DNA of 6,915 nucleotides from Nitrospirota bacterium. GTDB lineage: Bacteria; Nitrospirota; Nitrospiria; Nitrospirales; Nitrospiraceae. The stretch spans positions 1 to 6,915 of the forward strand of contig JACRLS010000239.1 of NCBI GenBank assembly GCA_016235225.1. Direction: 5' to 3'. This document shows, in pieces, positions 5,711-6,915 of this stretch (its first letter is position 1; every line of letters begins with the position of its first letter). The notes under the pieces were generated by a model. The model made no database searches and had not been told where the DNA came from. It saw nothing but the letters and a program-made list of their open reading frames with translations. Position numbers and translations under genes: made by a program.

Positions 5711-6835
5711 GTGCCGCAGCTCGTTCCGTCTCCACCGGTTTCCCTCAAGGCGATTGCCGACCTGGTGAGCGGCCGTTTGGTCGGGGCGGGTCTCGTCCAC
5801 GTCACCGGCGTAGCCGGACTGCAAGAGGCGGGAGAGCTGGACCTTAGCTACATCAGTGCGGATCGGTACATCCAGGCTGCCTCTGCTTCGAGGGCCGGAG
5901 CCCTGGTGGTTCACCGAGAGATTGCCGAGTTGCAGCGGCCGCAGATCGTGACCGGCAATCCCTCCTATGCCTTTGCTCGGATCGTCCAGCGGTTCTTCGT
6001 GGCGGCGCCTCAGCGGCGTGGCATCGCCCAGGGGACCGTCAAAGGAGAGGGAGGCACGATCGGGGATGAGCCGTCCATCTGGCCCGGCGTGATACTCGGC
6101 GACCGCGTCACGATCGGACATCGGGTGACTCTGTATCCGGGCGTGTTCCTCGGCGACGATGTCGTGATCGGCGATGACACGGTGTTGTATCCGAACGTGA
6201 CCGTGCGCGAATGGTGCCGGATCGGAAGCCGGGTGATTGTCCATAGCGGCACCGTGATCGGCAGCGATGGCTTCGGCTATGTGCAGCACGAGGGCCGGCA
6301 CGTGAAGATTCCTCAGATCGGGGTCGTCGTGATCGAAGACGATGTGGAACTCGGCGCGAACGTCACGGTCGACCGTGCCACCTTCGGGCAAACACTCATC
6401 AAGCGCGGCGCAAAAGTCGATAACCTCGTGCAGATTGCCCACAATGTCACGGTCGGTGAGCACAGCATTCTCGTGGCGCAGGTCGGCATCGCGGGGAGCA
6501 CCACGCTGGGACATCACGTCGTGCTGGGAGGTCAGGTTGGAATCACGGACCATGTGTCCATCGGGGACGGCGCGATCGTGGCGGCGAAAGGTGGGGTGAC
6601 GAAGGATGTGCCGGCTGGAAAAGTCGTCTCCGGTTATCCGGCCATTCCGCATGATCAGGCCTTGCGGGCTGCTGTGGTCTTCGCCCGGTTGCCTGAGATC
6701 CGGCGGCAACTCATTGATCTTGAGAAGAAAGTGGAAGGGCTGGAGGTTGCCGTGAAGCAGGCCCAGGCGGTCAAGAAAACGTCGGTCACTAGGCGCCCTC
6801 ACCGCCGGGGCGCGAAAAGATCCCGCCAGAAATAG
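5711..6835 (+). CDS. lpxD: LpxD, UDP-3-O-(3-hydroxyacyl)glucosamine N-acyltransferase
   Basis: Transfers a 3-hydroxyacyl chain from ACP to the 2-amino group of UDP-3-O-acyl-glucosamine, the third step of lipid A synthesis, in the cytoplasm. The N-terminal uridine-binding domain (about residues 9-100; VSLKAIADLVSGRLVG, GVAGLQEAGELDLSYIS) is followed by a left-handed beta-helix of hexapeptide repeats (about 110-300; for example VILGDRVTIGHRVTLYPG). The substrate-binding motif IGSDGFGY is present, and the catalytic base is His244 in QIAHNV, matching His239 of E. coli. The end is helical (LPEIRRQLIDLEKKVEGLEVAVKQ), then a basic tail. At 374 residues it is somewhat longer than the usual 340-350, mostly through this tail, whose last 12 codons overlap a - strand frame. 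GTG at 5711 is chosen because GAGGG (5698-5702) lies 8 bases upstream and it follows the ACP stop by 3 bases. It probably depends on upstream promoters. Confidence 0.95.
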   Translation: MPQLVPSPPVSLKAIADLVSGRLVGAGLVHVTGVAGLQEAGELDLSYISADRYIQAASASRAGALVVHREIAELQRPQIVTGNPSYAFARIVQRFFVAAPQRRGIAQGTVKGEGGTIGDEPSIWPGVILGDRVTIGHRVTLYPGVFLGDDVVIGDDTVLYPNVTVREWCRIGSRVIVHSGTVIGSDGFGYVQHEGRHVKIPQIGVVVIEDDVELGANVTVDRATFGQTLIKRGAKVDNLVQIAHNVTVGEHSILVAQVGIAGSTTLGHHVVLGGQVGITDHVSIGDGAIVAAKGGVTKDVPAGKVVSGYPAIPHDQALRAAVVFARLPEIRRQLIDLEKKVEGLEVAVKQAQAVKKTSVTRRPHRRGAKRSRQK

Positions 6836-6915
6836 AGCTTCGCCCAGAAGAATCCCGCCCAGGGAAGCGTGAAGCCTGCGGCAAAGTAGACCTGGCCGAC
6901 GGCGACCGCGAGGGC
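6799..6915 (-). CDS. C-terminal fragment of an unidentified membrane protein (5'-partial)
   Basis: Reading leftward from the window edge, the frame is open for 38 codons and ends with TGA (complement of 6799-6801). The visible residues are hydrophobic and aromatic (LAVAVGQVYFAAGFTLPWAG, then a segment rich in Trp, Phe and Tyr), followed by WRDLFAPRR, which looks like the cytoplasmic basic end after a last membrane helix. I do not recognise the family from so short a piece. It would be convergent with lpxD and overlap its 3' end by 37 bases. The protein-like composition and the loss of other coding after 6835 support it, but a chance frame cannot be excluded. Confidence 0.5.
   Translation of the reverse strand, partial: ALAVAVGQVYFAAGFTLPWAGFFWAKLYFWRDLFAPRR

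Noticed and set aside
6040..6600. Tandem DNA repeat in lpxD
   Set aside because: The periodicity is the protein-level hexapeptide repeat of the beta-helix; the DNA units are not close copies.
5597..6802. 401-codon open frame on the - strand opposite lpxD
   Set aside because: It is an antisense shadow of the high-GC lpxD codons: rich in His, Arg, Asp and Pro, with no recognisable domain, while lpxD has clear family motifs.
1..6915. tRNA, rRNA, CRISPR array, insertion sequence or cobalamin riboswitch
   Set aside because: No cloverleaf, repeat-spacer array, transposase or terminal inverted repeats were seen. The region upstream of the receptor, where a B12 riboswitch would lie, is outside the window.

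Overview
This window looks like a chromosomal segment of a Gram-negative, LPS-making bacterium. High GC, the gene order lptF-lptG-fabF-ACP-lpxD and the general character of the proteins suggest a Nitrospira-like member of the Nitrospirota. That placement is a judgement from reading the sequence; no search was run. All recognisable genes lie on the + strand except a small fragment entering from the right edge.

Layout. (1) 1-1410 is the C-terminal beta-barrel of a TonB-dependent outer-membrane receptor, cut by the left edge. (2) 1423-1938, 12 bases later, is a PduO-type cob(I)alamin adenosyltransferase; the pairing suggests the receptor may import a corrinoid. (3) 1939-2023 is a short intergenic region with a near-consensus sigma70-type promoter whose -10 box is bracketed by a perfect 8-bp inverted repeat. 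(4) 2024-3030 (lptF, frame-disrupted) and 3044-4003 (lptG) encode the two permease subunits of the LptB2FG lipopolysaccharide extractor. (5) 4004-4059 is a second intergenic region with a probable promoter very close to the next start codon. (6) 4060-5331 is a FabF-type ketosynthase, 5345-5707 an acyl carrier protein with an unusual basic tail, and 5711-6835 lpxD, the lipid A N-acyltransferase. (7) 6799-6915 on the - strand is the C-terminus of an unidentified membrane protein, convergent with and overlapping lpxD.

Function. From lptF to lpxD the region is a lipopolysaccharide block. The ketosynthase and ACP could build or carry the 3-hydroxyacyl chain that LpxD transfers to the lipid A precursor, and LptF/LptG help extract finished LPS from the inner membrane.

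Most striking anomaly. Three consecutive genes (adenosyltransferase, lptF, lptG) each appear to lack an internal block of very roughly 30-50 codons normally conserved in the family. Two losses are in frame and one, in lptF, breaks the frame. The flanking parts of each protein are well conserved, and fabF and lpxD look full length. Three independent losses within about 1.6 kb, two of them in normally essential genes, point first to an assembly or sequence problem, and only second to real decay or remodelling. No clearly new multi-gene system is visible.
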